A stretch of DNA of 64,000 bases from positions 992,001 to 1,056,000 of the forward strand of contig NZ_JAAOYW010000002.1 in the NCBI RefSeq assembly GCF_011761235.1, in the 5' to 3' direction. The notes under the pieces are model-generated. The model searched no databases, was not told the origin of the DNA, and was given only the letters and a program-made list of their open reading frames with translations. Position numbers and translations under genes: made by a program. Shown here piece after piece: positions 32,003 through 40,226 of the stretch (positions are counted from its first letter, which is position 1; every line of letters starts with the position of its first letter). The DNA is from Frigoribacterium faeni (GTDB taxonomy: Bacteria > Actinomycetota > Actinomycetes > Actinomycetales > Microbacteriaceae).

Positions 32003-32008
32003 ACGCTA
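32003..32008 (-). promoter_or_regulatory. Leaderless -10 element (TAGCGT) of the peroxidase gene
   Basis: TAGCGT, 7 nt, ATG on the minus strand. Confidence 0.6.
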
Positions 32009-32169
32009 CTCGCCGGGCGCGGCGGGCACCTGCGCGCGGCCCCGCACAGCCCCGCCCGGGTCGCTCGCGCCGTCCCCGCGACCGACGCGCACGAAGCACG
32101 TGGCGCCTCCTCCGTCAAGCCCCCTCGACCGACTTGTCCTCCGCCGCCCCGCCCGCCAAGATCGGAGGG

Positions 32170-33132
32170 ATGTCCGACGACCCCCGACGCCGTATCCGGG
32201 TCGAGGCGCACGGTGAGGACGTCGAGGGCGCGGCCCGGTTCTTCGGGGCGGGCTACGGCGAGGTCGGCGGCCTCCGCTTCGTCGCGAGCGACGAGCCCTT
32301 CACGTGGCGGCACACGACGCGCGGCGACGGCGAGCTGACGCTCCGCACGACGCACTTCTCGGGCGACGTCACGGGCACCATCCAGCCGCGCGGCGAGCGG
32401 ATCGTGCAGTGGATCGGCCGCGGCAGCGCCGTGATGGACATCGGCCGCGACGAGGTGTCGCCCGAGCTCGGGCACCCCGTTCCCTTCCCCTACGGGCGGC
32501 CGTTCTCGTTCCGCGTCACCGACGTCGAGCAGAACCTGCTGCACGTCGCCGACAGCGTCGTCGACGAGGTCGCGTCCGAGCGCGAGGACGCCTACCCCGG
32601 CTCGGTGCGCTTCGACCACACCGCGGTGCTCGGCGACGAGGCCCGCGGCCGCTTCAACGTCGCCCTGCGCCGGATCGCGCGCACGTACCTCGACGACGAC
32701 GCCGACGACGCCGCCCGCGCCGAGACGGCGCGGTACGCGGCGGGGGTGCTGCTCGACACGTTCCCGCACACGTCGCGCCGCCTGCCCGACGAGGTGCTCG
32801 CGCCGCGCAACGCGTCGCTGCGGCTGGCGATCGAGCACGTGCACGGCCGCGCCCACGAGCCGATCACGCCGAGCGACGTGGCCCGGCACGCCGGCCTCAC
32901 GCCCCGGGGGCTGCAGCAGGCGTTCAGTCGGCACCTCGACACGACGCCCTCCGAGTACCTGCGCGCCGTGCGGCTCGACCGCGTGCGGGAGGAGCTCGTC
33001 GAGGGCAGGCCCGACACCGTGACGGTGGCCGAGGTGGCCACGCGCTGGGCGTTCGCGCACCTGGGTCGGTTCTCCGCCTCCTACGTGCACCGCTTCGACG
33101 AGTACCCGCGCGAGACCCTGCAGCGGGTCTGA
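32170..33132 (+). CDS. AraC-family transcriptional regulator
   Basis: A 320-residue protein. The C-terminal 100 residues form two helix-turn-helix units (NASLRLAIEHVHGRAHEPITPSDVARHAGLTPRGLQQAFSRHLDTTPSEYLRAVRLDRVREEL and VAEVATRWAFAHLGRFSASYVHRFDEYPRETL), the AraC signature. The N-terminal 200 residues include an AraC-binding-like beta domain (TTHFSGDVTGTIQPRGERIVQW) and match the group of AraC regulators that act on stress or catabolic genes. GGAGGG precedes the ATG. Target and effector unknown; the peroxidase gene is divergent, 175 bp away. Confidence 0.9.
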   Translation: MSDDPRRRIRVEAHGEDVEGAARFFGAGYGEVGGLRFVASDEPFTWRHTTRGDGELTLRTTHFSGDVTGTIQPRGERIVQWIGRGSAVMDIGRDEVSPELGHPVPFPYGRPFSFRVTDVEQNLLHVADSVVDEVASEREDAYPGSVRFDHTAVLGDEARGRFNVALRRIARTYLDDDADDAARAETARYAAGVLLDTFPHTSRRLPDEVLAPRNASLRLAIEHVHGRAHEPITPSDVARHAGLTPRGLQQAFSRHLDTTPSEYLRAVRLDRVREELVEGRPDTVTVAEVATRWAFAHLGRFSASYVHRFDEYPRETLQRV

Positions 33133-33171
33133 CCGACCGGGCCCTCCAGGCCGCAGGAGGCGGCGGGCGCG

Positions 33172-33177
33172 TACCGT
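33172..33177 (+). promoter_or_regulatory. Predicted -10 element (TACCGT)
   Basis: TACCGT 34 bp before GTG 33211, giving a short leader with AGGAG. Confidence 0.45.
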
Positions 33178-33210
33178 GGACCACCTCGCCCACCAGCCCC
33201 AGGAGCCGTC

Positions 33211-33600
33211 GTGAAGCGCATCAGCTACGCCGAGGACCACGTCGTCACCGGCGACGCCATCGCCGACGCGGTGATGGCCTACGCGCAGGCGCTGGCCATG
33301 TGCGGCCGGTCGGACACCATCGACCTGCCGGGGCTCGACGCCCACGGGGTCCGTCGGCGGTTCCGCATCCTCGTCGGCCCGGCCAGCCAGATGCTGACGA
33401 GCGACGTGCGTCCCGAGGACGACGACGCGGGCGACGGCGACATCACGGACGACGCCCTGGTCGACGACCTGCTGGCCCGCACCCGCGACGTGGCCGGCGC
33501 GTCGCCGCAGCCCGTGGCGGTGGGCGACGAGGTCGTCGTCGACCTCGACGGCGAGCAGTTCCGCCCCGCGCAGTTCGACGAGGACGCGCTCGGGGCCTGA
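33211..33600 (+). CDS. Hypothetical protein (129 aa)
   Basis: A small acidic soluble protein. The first 75 residues look folded (ISYAEDHVVTGDAIADAVMAYAQALAMCGRSDTIDLPGLDAHGVRRRFRILVGPASQM). The rest is Asp-rich (EDDDAGDGDITDD) with a final short strand pair. No family recognised. AGGAG precedes the GTG, and a promoter element lies just upstream. It stands between the AraC gene and the LAYTG surface protein without overlap. Confidence 0.65.
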   Translation: MKRISYAEDHVVTGDAIADAVMAYAQALAMCGRSDTIDLPGLDAHGVRRRFRILVGPASQMLTSDVRPEDDDAGDGDITDDALVDDLLARTRDVAGASPQPVAVGDEVVVDLDGEQFRPAQFDEDALGA

Positions 33601-33653
33601 CCCGCCGCCCCTGCCGTTCACCCGGCGGCCACCTCGGCGGCACCTGTCGTGCA

Positions 33654-33659
33654 TACGGT
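33654..33659 (+). promoter_or_regulatory. Predicted -10 element (TACGGT)
   Basis: TACGGT 42 bp before the ATG of the LAYTG surface protein. Confidence 0.45.
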
Positions 33660-33701
33660 CGTGACGACCCGTCACCCGACCGCACCAGAGAGAGCTCCCG
33701 C

Positions 33702-35864
33702 ATGCGCGAACGCCGCCCGGCCTCCCGTCCCACGCCCGCCCGTTCCCGCCGCCCGCTCGGCGCGGTGGCCCTGAGCGGCACCGCGGCCCTCGCGGCCGCC
33801 GGCCTGCTCGGCCTCGCGTCGCCCGCCGGCGCGGCCGTCGTCGTCGCCCCCGTCGAGGTCTTCGCCGACCAGGAGGCCTTCGACCTGCAGCCCGTCGGCT
33901 CGTACGAGACCGGAACTTTCGACGCCAGCGCCGCCGAGATCGTCGAGCACTGGACCGGCCCGAGCCGTGGCGTCCCCGGCCAGCTGCTGCACCGCCTCCT
34001 CGTGGTCAACGCGGCGGAGGCGATCGTCGAGGTCCTCGACGTCGGCACGCCCTCGGCGCCGCGGTCGGCCGGCTTCACGGTGCAGACCACGGGCGTCGTG
34101 GCCGCCGACGGCTCGGTCGTGCCCGCCGGCGCGGTCGCCAACTCGGTGTCGGTGCGCGCCGACGGGCTCGGCGCGGTCGCGGTCGAGAGCGACGTCAAGA
34201 CCGACCTCGGCTGGGTCGTCTTCTTCGACGCGGCGGGCGACGGGACGGCGCTGGGCGCCGTGCGCGTCGGCTCGCTGCCCGACATGCTCGCCTTCAGCCC
34301 CGACGGCACGCGGGTGATCGTCGCGAACGAGGGCGAGCCGGCCGAGGACTACTCGGTCGACCCCGAGGGCACGATCAGCGTCGTGGCCGCCCCCGCCACC
34401 GTGTCCGCGCCGGCGCAGTCGGCCGTGCGCACGGCCGGCTTCCGGGCCTTCGAGGCGGGCGGCAGCTCGGTGCTCGACCCCGAGGTGCGGATCTTCGGCG
34501 GCCGCGCTGACGCGGGCACCGTCACCGACGCGTCACCGCTGCTGTACCCGGTGTCCGAGAACCTCGAGCCCGAGTACGCGACCTTCTCGGCCGACGGCGC
34601 CACGGCGTGGGTCTCGCTGCAGGAGGCGAACGCCCTCGCGATCGTCGACGTCGCCTCGGCCGCCGTCACCGACGTCGTGCCGCTCGGCAGCGTCGACCGC
34701 TCGGTCGTGCCCTTCGACCCCTCCGACCGCGACGGCGCCGACGGCGGCCCCGCGATCGCGATCGACACGTGGGCGGGCGTGCGCGGCTACCTCATGCCCG
34801 ACACCATCGCCAGCTACGAGGTCGACGGCTCGACCTACGTCGTCACCGCGAACGAGGGCGACTCGCGCGACTGGGACGGCTACAGCGAGGTGTCGCGCGT
34901 CAGCGCCCTCGGCCGCAACGGCGTCGCGCCGGTCTGCGCCACGGCGCCCGCGGCGGGGTCGCTGGGCGCCGCCGCGCTAGGCCGCCTGAACGTGACGACC
35001 GCGAACGGCCTCAGCGCCGACGGCTCGTGCTACGAGACGCTCTACACCTTCGGGTCGCGGTCGTTCAGCATCCTCGACGCGGCCGGCCGGCAGGTCTTCG
35101 ACTCGGGCTCCGACTTCGAGGAGGTCACGGCGGCCGCCGCCCCCGAGTTCTTCAACTCGAACCACACCGAGTCCGGCCTCGACGGCCGCAGCGACGACAA
35201 GGGCCCCGAGCCCGAGGGCGTGGCCCTGGGCGAGATCGACGGGCGCACCTACGCGTTCATCGGCTTCGAGCGCGTGGGCGGGATCGCCGTCTACGACGTG
35301 ACCGTGCCGACCGCCGCCTCCTTCGTGGCCTACGTGAACAACCGGGACTTCTCGGTGTCGGGCGAGGACGCGGCCGACGCGGCCGACCCCGCGGCGGTGC
35401 TGTCGGCCGCCGGCGACCTCGGGCCCGAGGGCCTGGCGTTCATCCCGGCCGCCGACTCGGCGACCGGCGAGCCGATGCTCGCCGTCGGCAACGAGGTGTC
35501 GGGCACGACGACGCTCTTCGCGATCTCGGTGCCGGCCGCGGTCGAGCCGGTCGAGCCGCCCGTCGTCGTGGACCCGCCCGTCGTGGTCGACCCGCCGGTG
35601 GCGGTCGACCCGCCGGTCGTCGCCCCGGGCGACGGCGCCGGTGCGCCGGGTGCGGGCGCCGGTGCCGGTGCGGGCGCAGGTGCGGGTGCGGACGGCGCAG
35701 GAGGCGCGGGCACGTCGACCGCGGCCGGGTCGTCGCGCGACGACCTCGCCTACACCGGTGCGGAGCTGGCGTCCTGGGCCCTGCCCCTCGCCGCCGGACT
35801 CGTCGCCGCAGGAGTCGCGCTGCTCGTCCGGGCGCGCCGTCGGGCTGCTCGCCTGCGGGGCTGA
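33702..35864 (+). CDS. Choice-of-anchor I-type surface protein with LAYTG sorting signal
   Basis: A 720-residue exported protein. The signal peptide (about 1-44) ends at SPAGA. The body is a beta-propeller-like choice-of-anchor I region with repeated motifs such as LAFSPDGTRVIVANEGEP, YATFSADGATAWVSLQEANALAIVDV, YVVTANEGDSRDWDGY and KGPEPEGVALGEIDG; related proteins are phytase/esterase-like but the activity is unproven. A VDPPVV repeat and a Gly/Ala spacer follow. The C-terminus is LAYTG, a hydrophobic helix and RARRRAARLRG, a class E sortase signal, so it is predicted to be covalently attached to the wall. A family H hairpin follows. Confidence 0.85.
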   Translation: MRERRPASRPTPARSRRPLGAVALSGTAALAAAGLLGLASPAGAAVVVAPVEVFADQEAFDLQPVGSYETGTFDASAAEIVEHWTGPSRGVPGQLLHRLLVVNAAEAIVEVLDVGTPSAPRSAGFTVQTTGVVAADGSVVPAGAVANSVSVRADGLGAVAVESDVKTDLGWVVFFDAAGDGTALGAVRVGSLPDMLAFSPDGTRVIVANEGEPAEDYSVDPEGTISVVAAPATVSAPAQSAVRTAGFRAFEAGGSSVLDPEVRIFGGRADAGTVTDASPLLYPVSENLEPEYATFSADGATAWVSLQEANALAIVDVASAAVTDVVPLGSVDRSVVPFDPSDRDGADGGPAIAIDTWAGVRGYLMPDTIASYEVDGSTYVVTANEGDSRDWDGYSEVSRVSALGRNGVAPVCATAPAAGSLGAAALGRLNVTTANGLSADGSCYETLYTFGSRSFSILDAAGRQVFDSGSDFEEVTAAAAPEFFNSNHTESGLDGRSDDKGPEPEGVALGEIDGRTYAFIGFERVGGIAVYDVTVPTAASFVAYVNNRDFSVSGEDAADAADPAAVLSAAGDLGPEGLAFIPAADSATGEPMLAVGNEVSGTTTLFAISVPAAVEPVEPPVVVDPPVVVDPPVAVDPPVVAPGDGAGAPGAGAGAGAGAGAGADGAGGAGTSTAAGSSRDDLAYTGAELASWALPLAAGLVAAGVALLVRARRRAARLRG

Positions 35865-35965
35865 CGCCTCCCCTCGAGGCCCGGCCCGCGCCTCCTCGGC
35901 TCGCCTGCCCCTCTCGTGCCTCCTCGTGCCGCGCGCTGGCACCGGCTGCCGCACGGCGAGAGAGA

Positions 35966-36022
35966 CGAGTTGCCCCGAATGGTCGCTCCCTGACGCGCGG
36001 GGCGACCATCCGGGGCAACTCG
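35966..36022. repeat. Hairpin repeat family H (57 bp)
   Basis: Arms begin CGAGTTGCCCCGAATGGTCG and close with CGACCATCCGGGGCAACTCG; two positions are G-T type mismatches. It lies between the convergent ends of the surface-protein and lipid-kinase genes. Single copy in the window. Confidence 0.85.
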
Positions 36023-36054
36023 ATGCTCGGCCGGGCCGGGCGATCGGCGCGGGG

Positions 36055-36984
36055 TCAGGCCTTCAGGGCAGCGGCGGCGGGCGCGAGCACGTGCAGGACC
36101 CCGGGCGCGACCTCGACCGTGACCGGCAGCGACCCGACTCGCTCGCCGTCGGCGTAGGCCACGACGTCGTCGGAGTCGATCACGACCTTCCGCACGCGGT
36201 GCACGTGCACCCGCGGGTCGGCGAGGTGGGTGCCGCGCGCGACCTTGAGGAACAGCCCGACGAACTGCAGGCGCCCCAGGGGCTCCACGATCAGCACGTC
36301 GAGCAGCCCGTCGTCGAGGCGGGCGTCGGGCAGCACGGTCGTGCCTCCGCCGAACGATCGCCCGTTGCCGACGGTCACGAGGGTGCCCTCGACCTCGCGC
36401 GCGACCCCGTCGAGCTCGAGCCGGTACGAGAGCGGCCGCAGGCGTGCCAGCTCGATCAGCAGGGCTAGGTCGTAGCGGCGACGTCCCGCGGGCCAGCGCA
36501 GCCGGTTGGTGCGCTCGTTGACGACGGCGTCGAAGCCGGCCGACAACACGCAGCCGAACCACGAGGTCTCGCCGTCACGGGTCACCTTGCCGGCGTCGAC
36601 GACGAGGGGCGGACGCTCCAGCAGCGACACGAGGAGGCGCGTGGCCGCCTCGGGGTCGTCGTGCGGCAGCCCGAGGGTGCGGGCCATGTCGTTGCCGGTG
36701 CCCGTCGGCACGATCCCCAGCGCGACCGGCACCCCGACGACGAGCTGGACCCCGAGGTTGACGACGCCGTCGCCGCCGACCACGACGAGCGCGTGGGGGA
36801 GCGTCAGCACCTGGGCGCGGGCGGCCGCGGCGAGGGCCTCGACGGTCGGCTCGCGGAGCGGCACCACGTCGTGGCCCGCCGCCCGCAGGGCGTCGACGAC
36901 GGCGTCGCCGACCTCGCGTCCGCGGCCGGACGAGGCGGACGGGTTGATCGCGACGACGACGCGGCGGCGGGGAGTCGGGTCCAT
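36055..36984 (-). CDS. Diacylglycerol/lipid kinase (YegS/DagK-like)
   Basis: A 309-residue lipid kinase. The diacylglycerol-kinase catalytic domain has INPSASSGRG, the nucleotide loop GGDGVVN (GGDGT-type) and PTGTGNDMARTL. The C-terminal half has GAG-type elements GNGRSFGGGTTVLPDARLDDGLLDV and the ADGER motif near the end, found throughout the family. It should phosphorylate diacylglycerol or a related lipid at the inner face of the membrane. The start region CATGATCGGGGGATG is identical to that of the next gene. Confidence 0.92.
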   Translation of the reverse strand: MDPTPRRRVVVAINPSASSGRGREVGDAVVDALRAAGHDVVPLREPTVEALAAAARAQVLTLPHALVVVGGDGVVNLGVQLVVGVPVALGIVPTGTGNDMARTLGLPHDDPEAATRLLVSLLERPPLVVDAGKVTRDGETSWFGCVLSAGFDAVVNERTNRLRWPAGRRRYDLALLIELARLRPLSYRLELDGVAREVEGTLVTVGNGRSFGGGTTVLPDARLDDGLLDVLIVEPLGRLQFVGLFLKVARGTHLADPRVHVHRVRKVVIDSDDVVAYADGERVGSLPVTVEVAPGVLHVLAPAAAALKA

Positions 36985-36990
36985 CCCCCG

Positions 36991-36996
36991 ATCATG
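36991..36996 (-). promoter_or_regulatory. Possible leaderless -10 element (CATGAT)
   Basis: CATGAT, 6 nt, ATG on the minus strand; differs from TATGAT by one base. The GGGGG in between could instead be a weak ribosome site. Confidence 0.4.
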
Positions 36997-37048
36997 TCAG
37001 CGCGGAGGCTCCGCCGCCCCGCCGTCCGGCGTCAGCGTGGGCGCGGCC

Positions 37049-37477
37049 TCAGCGGCGGCGGCGCTCCGCACCGATCGCGGTGAGCAGCAGGATGCCGCCG
37101 GCGACGAGGTGCACGATGTCGTCGCCGAGGTTCAGCGCGAGGAGGTTGGCCTCGGTGTCGCGCACGAGGAACCCGGCGACGCCGAGCACCACGAAGAGCA
37201 GGCCGACGACCGTGGCGATGCTGCGGGCCGGTCCGCGGCCGGAGGCGCCCGCGATGATCAGGCCGGCGCCCGAGAGCACCCAGATGACGACGAGGGCGGG
37301 GGTGACGTTGAGGAACCCGAGCGCCGCCCCGGTCGTGCCGAAGAACGGGCCCATGTTCTCGGCCAGGAAGCCGCAGGCACCGACCAGCAGGACGATCGTG
37401 CCGATCGTGAGGGCGGCCGCGCGGTTCGGCGACTCGCGGATCGTGGGCTCGTAGGCGGCAGGGGTCGTCGAGGTCAT
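37049..37477 (-). CDS. DUF4383 membrane protein
   Basis: A 142-residue protein with four predicted helices: AALTIGTIVLLVGACGFLAE, VTPALVVIWVLSGAGLIIAG, SIATVVGLLFVVLGVAGFLV and NLGDDIVHLVAGGILLLTAIG. The DDxVHLxxG element in the last helix is characteristic of DUF4383, common in Actinobacteria and of unknown role. ATG 37477 is chosen over an upstream codon because of the shared promoter-like block. It follows the helicase gene in the same direction. Confidence 0.87.
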   Translation of the reverse strand: MTSTTPAAYEPTIRESPNRAAALTIGTIVLLVGACGFLAENMGPFFGTTGAALGFLNVTPALVVIWVLSGAGLIIAGASGRGPARSIATVVGLLFVVLGVAGFLVRDTEANLLALNLGDDIVHLVAGGILLLTAIGAERRRR

Positions 37478-37483
37478 CCCCCG

Positions 37484-37489
37484 ATCATG
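37484..37489 (-). promoter_or_regulatory. Possible leaderless -10 element (CATGAT)
   Basis: The same CATGATCGGGGGATG arrangement as at the lipid-kinase gene. Confidence 0.4.
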
Positions 37490-37570
37490 CCAGAGCACCC
37501 CCGCAGGAGGTGCGGTGCACCCCTGCAGGACGCCCCGGTGCCCGAGACACGCCCGGTGCCCCGCTGCTCC

Positions 37571-38962
37571 TCACCCCGCCGCGCCCGCACCGGCAGCACC
37601 CGCGCCGTCCCCGTCCGCGGCCGCCGCCGCGTCCTCCGCCGCCCGGATCGCCGGCACCCGCGTCGCCTGGCTCATGAACCGCCGCACGTCGAGGTCGACG
37701 ATGATGTCGGCGGGCCGCAGGGGCCGCGTGAGGTAGAGCCCGTCGAGGGCGGTGATGCGGCTCAGCGCGACGTAGGTCTGCCCGGCGCTGAACACCCGGC
37801 TGCCGAGGTCGACGATCGCGCTGTCGTAGGTCTTGCCCTGCGACTTGTGGATGGTCACGGCCCAGGCCAGCCGCAGCGGGAACTGCGTGAACTCGGCGAC
37901 GACGTCCTTGCGCAGCTGCTTGGTCGAGGCCGACCACGAGTACGCGAACTTCTCCCACACGGCGGGCTGCACCTCGTGCTCCTCGCCGTCGACCTCGACG
38001 AAGACCGTGTCGCGCACCTTCGTCACCGTGCCCGTGGTGCCGTTCACCCAGCGCTGGTCCTGGTCGTTGCGCAGGAACATCACGCGCGCGCCGCGCTTGA
38101 GCTCGAGGGCCTCGTCGGCGGGGAACGCCCGCCCGCCGAACTCGCCGCTGACCTCGGCCTTGGCCGTGAGCACGCGCCCCGGCAGCCGTTCGAGCTCGAC
38201 CTTGTTGATGCGGGTCACGGTGTCGTTGCGGGTCGCGAGCGTGATGGCCGTGCCGTCGGTCGGGGCGGGCCGTGCGCCGGCGCCGTTGAGGGCCCCGGCG
38301 ATCTCGGCGGTGACGCGGCCGTGGCGCACGGCGTTCAGCATCTCCTTGAAGTCGCCCTCGGTCTGCCGGTGGATGAAGGCCAGCTCGTAGATGCGCAGCG
38401 CGGCCTCTTGCCAGACGTGCGCGTCGAAGAACCACATCGACCGGTAGTTGTCGCGGAAGTACGCCCGCTCCTCGGCGTCGCCGGGCACCGGCGGCAGCTG
38501 GTACGGGTCGCCGAACAGCACGACCTGCACGCCGCCGAACGGCTCGGACCGTCGCTGCCGGGCCTGCCGCAGCGACCGGTCGATCGCGTCCATCAGGTCG
38601 GCGTTCACCATCGACACCTCGTCGATGACGAGCGTGTCGATCGTGTTGAGCAGCTTGCGCAGCTCGCTGTTCTGGTCGATGTCGTGGTCGGCGATGAGGC
38701 CGATCGAGAGGCGGAACAGCGAGTGGATCGTCTGCCCGCCGACGTTCAGCGCCGCGACGCCGGTGGGGGCGCAGATGACGACCTGCTTCGAGGTGTTCCA
38801 CGACAGGTGGTTCAGCAGCGTCGACTTGCCGGTGCCGGCGCGGCCGGTGACGAAGATGTGCTCGCGGGTGTCCTCGATGGCGTCGAACACGGCCTGCTGC
38901 TCGGCGGAGAGGGCGACGGACACGGTCGGCACGGGCCTTTCGACGGAGGTGGGGGCCGGCAC
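37571..38962 (-). CDS. Pif1/RecD-like ATP-dependent DNA helicase
   Basis: A superfamily 1B helicase of about 463 residues. Motif I (Walker A) is GRAGTGKST, motif II is VIDEVSMVNADLMD, motif III is VVLFGDPYQLPPV. The C-terminal helicase domain has TIHKSQGKTYDSAIVDLG and QTYVALSRI (motifs V and VI). GARVMFLRNDQDQRWVNGTTGTV is the SH3-like segment seen in Pif1. It should unwind 5'-3' at forks or structured DNA. The Ala/Gly-rich C-terminal 25 residues are low complexity. GTG 38962 is the most upstream plausible start; GTG 38932 is an alternative. Confidence 0.9.
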   Translation of the reverse strand: MPAPTSVERPVPTVSVALSAEQQAVFDAIEDTREHIFVTGRAGTGKSTLLNHLSWNTSKQVVICAPTGVAALNVGGQTIHSLFRLSIGLIADHDIDQNSELRKLLNTIDTLVIDEVSMVNADLMDAIDRSLRQARQRRSEPFGGVQVVLFGDPYQLPPVPGDAEERAYFRDNYRSMWFFDAHVWQEAALRIYELAFIHRQTEGDFKEMLNAVRHGRVTAEIAGALNGAGARPAPTDGTAITLATRNDTVTRINKVELERLPGRVLTAKAEVSGEFGGRAFPADEALELKRGARVMFLRNDQDQRWVNGTTGTVTKVRDTVFVEVDGEEHEVQPAVWEKFAYSWSASTKQLRKDVVAEFTQFPLRLAWAVTIHKSQGKTYDSAIVDLGSRVFSAGQTYVALSRITALDGLYLTRPLRPADIIVDLDVRRFMSQATRVPAIRAAEDAAAAADGDGAGAAGAGAAG

Positions 38963-39036
38963 CGAGGAGGCGCGGCGAGGGTCCCAATCTACCCGCGCCT
39001 CCTCGGCTGCACGGCTGTCCGTGACCTCCGCCGACC

Positions 39037-39042
39037 TATGCT
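39037..39042 (+). promoter_or_regulatory. Leaderless -10 element (TATGCT)
   Basis: TATGCT, 6 nt, ATG at 39049. Confidence 0.6.
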
Positions 39043-39048
39043 GTGGAC

Positions 39049-40047
39049 ATGTCTTCGTCCGTGGGGGAGAGGAGGCGCGCGTCGTCGTGGTGGCCCTTCG
39101 TCGCCATCTGGGGCGGCGCGGCGCTCTTCGTGCTGATCGGGTTCGCCGTGACCGTCGTGGCGCTCAACGCGACCGTCTACAGCGCCGGCGGCTTCGCCCG
39201 CGGCTACCTCGACGCCGTCGACCGCGGCGACACGGCCAGCGCCCTCACCCTCGCGGGCATCGAGCCGACCGACGAGCTGGAGGACAGCCTCCTCACCGTC
39301 CCGTCGCTCGGCGGCCTCGCCGACGTGCGCGAGGAGTCCGAGCTCCAGCTCGCCGACGGCACCCGCACCGTGACGATGACGTACACGCTCGACGGCACCC
39401 CGGGGCGGTCGCAGTTCGTCGTGCAGCGGGCCGGCACCCGCTTCGGCGTGTTCCAGGCCTGGAGCTTCGCGCAGGCACCGACCGCGACCCTCGACGTCAC
39501 GCCGCAGAACGACCCGCGGTTCACCGTCGACGGCCGCCAGGTGACCACCGAGAGCGGCGACGTCGCGACGCGCTTCGAGGTGCTGGCGCCCTCGCGGTTC
39601 ACCCTCTCGCACGAGAGCGCCTACCTCGAGGCGCCGCCCGTGACGGTGGCCGTGATCAGCGCGGGGGGCACGTCGTCGGCCAGCGTCGCGACCGTGGCCC
39701 GCGCCTCCTTCTCGCAGACCCTGCAGGAGCAGCTCGACGCGATGCTCGACACCGACTGCGTCACGCAGGCCGTGCTGCTTCCCGCGGGCTGCCCCTTCGG
39801 CAGGCAGGTCGACGACCGCGTCACGGGCGACCCGGCGTGGAGCATCGTCGCCTACCCGGCGCTCTCGGTGCAGCCCGGCACGGTCTCGGGCCAGTGGCTC
39901 GTCACCGAGGCCGCGGGCACGGCGCACCTCGTCGTCGACGCGCAGGCGCTCTTCGACGGGCGCCGCTACACGATCGACGAGGACGTCCCCTTCACCGTCA
40001 GCTACACGATGACGATCGACACGGGCGACCTCCTCACCTTCCAGTAG
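39049..40047 (+). CDS. Membrane-anchored extracytoplasmic protein, unknown function
   Basis: A 332-residue protein with one N-terminal helix (PFVAIWGGAALFVLIGFAVTVVAL, about 16-39) and a large outside domain. The outside part begins with YLDAVDRGDTASALTLAGI, like accumulation domains, then repeats of beta-strand-rich sequence (FTVDGRQVTTESGD, EVLAPSRFTLSHESAYLEAPPV). Two cysteines (CVTQAVLLPAGC) may form a disulphide. No family is recognised. The leaderless promoter sets the start. A perfect family B hairpin begins 12 bp after the stop. Confidence 0.75.
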   Translation: MSSSVGERRRASSWWPFVAIWGGAALFVLIGFAVTVVALNATVYSAGGFARGYLDAVDRGDTASALTLAGIEPTDELEDSLLTVPSLGGLADVREESELQLADGTRTVTMTYTLDGTPGRSQFVVQRAGTRFGVFQAWSFAQAPTATLDVTPQNDPRFTVDGRQVTTESGDVATRFEVLAPSRFTLSHESAYLEAPPVTVAVISAGGTSSASVATVARASFSQTLQEQLDAMLDTDCVTQAVLLPAGCPFGRQVDDRVTGDPAWSIVAYPALSVQPGTVSGQWLVTEAAGTAHLVVDAQALFDGRRYTIDEDVPFTVSYTMTIDTGDLLTFQ

Positions 40048-40058
40048 CCCGCCGGGCG

Positions 40059-40116
40059 GTGAGCCGTCACGAACGGCTCTTCCCGGGGCAGGGAAGAGCC
40101 GTTCGTGACGGCTCAC
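40059..40116. repeat. Hairpin repeat family B, copy 1 (58 bp)
   Basis: Perfect 26-bp arms starting GTGAGCCGTCACGAACGGCT, with a 6-nt loop. It lies between the convergent ends of the membrane protein and the GH92 gene. Copies are at 46329 and 56920. Confidence 0.92.
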
Positions 40117-40156
40117 GAGGCACGGGCCAGGGGCAGGCAGCCCCAGGACAGAAGGA

Positions 40157-40190
40157 GGCGGCCCCCGCCCCGGTGGGGGAGGGGGCCGCC
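40157..40190. terminator. GC-rich hairpin at the 3' end of the GH92 gene
   Basis: GGCGGCCCCC (40157-40166) pairs with GGGGGCCGCC (40181-40190), with further inner C/G pairing. It is 37 bp beyond the GH92 stop. There is no T-run, so terminator function is only likely. Confidence 0.45.
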
Positions 40191-40226
40191 TGCTGCAGCA
40201 CCGGTCGGGCGCCCGCGGGGGTCGCC

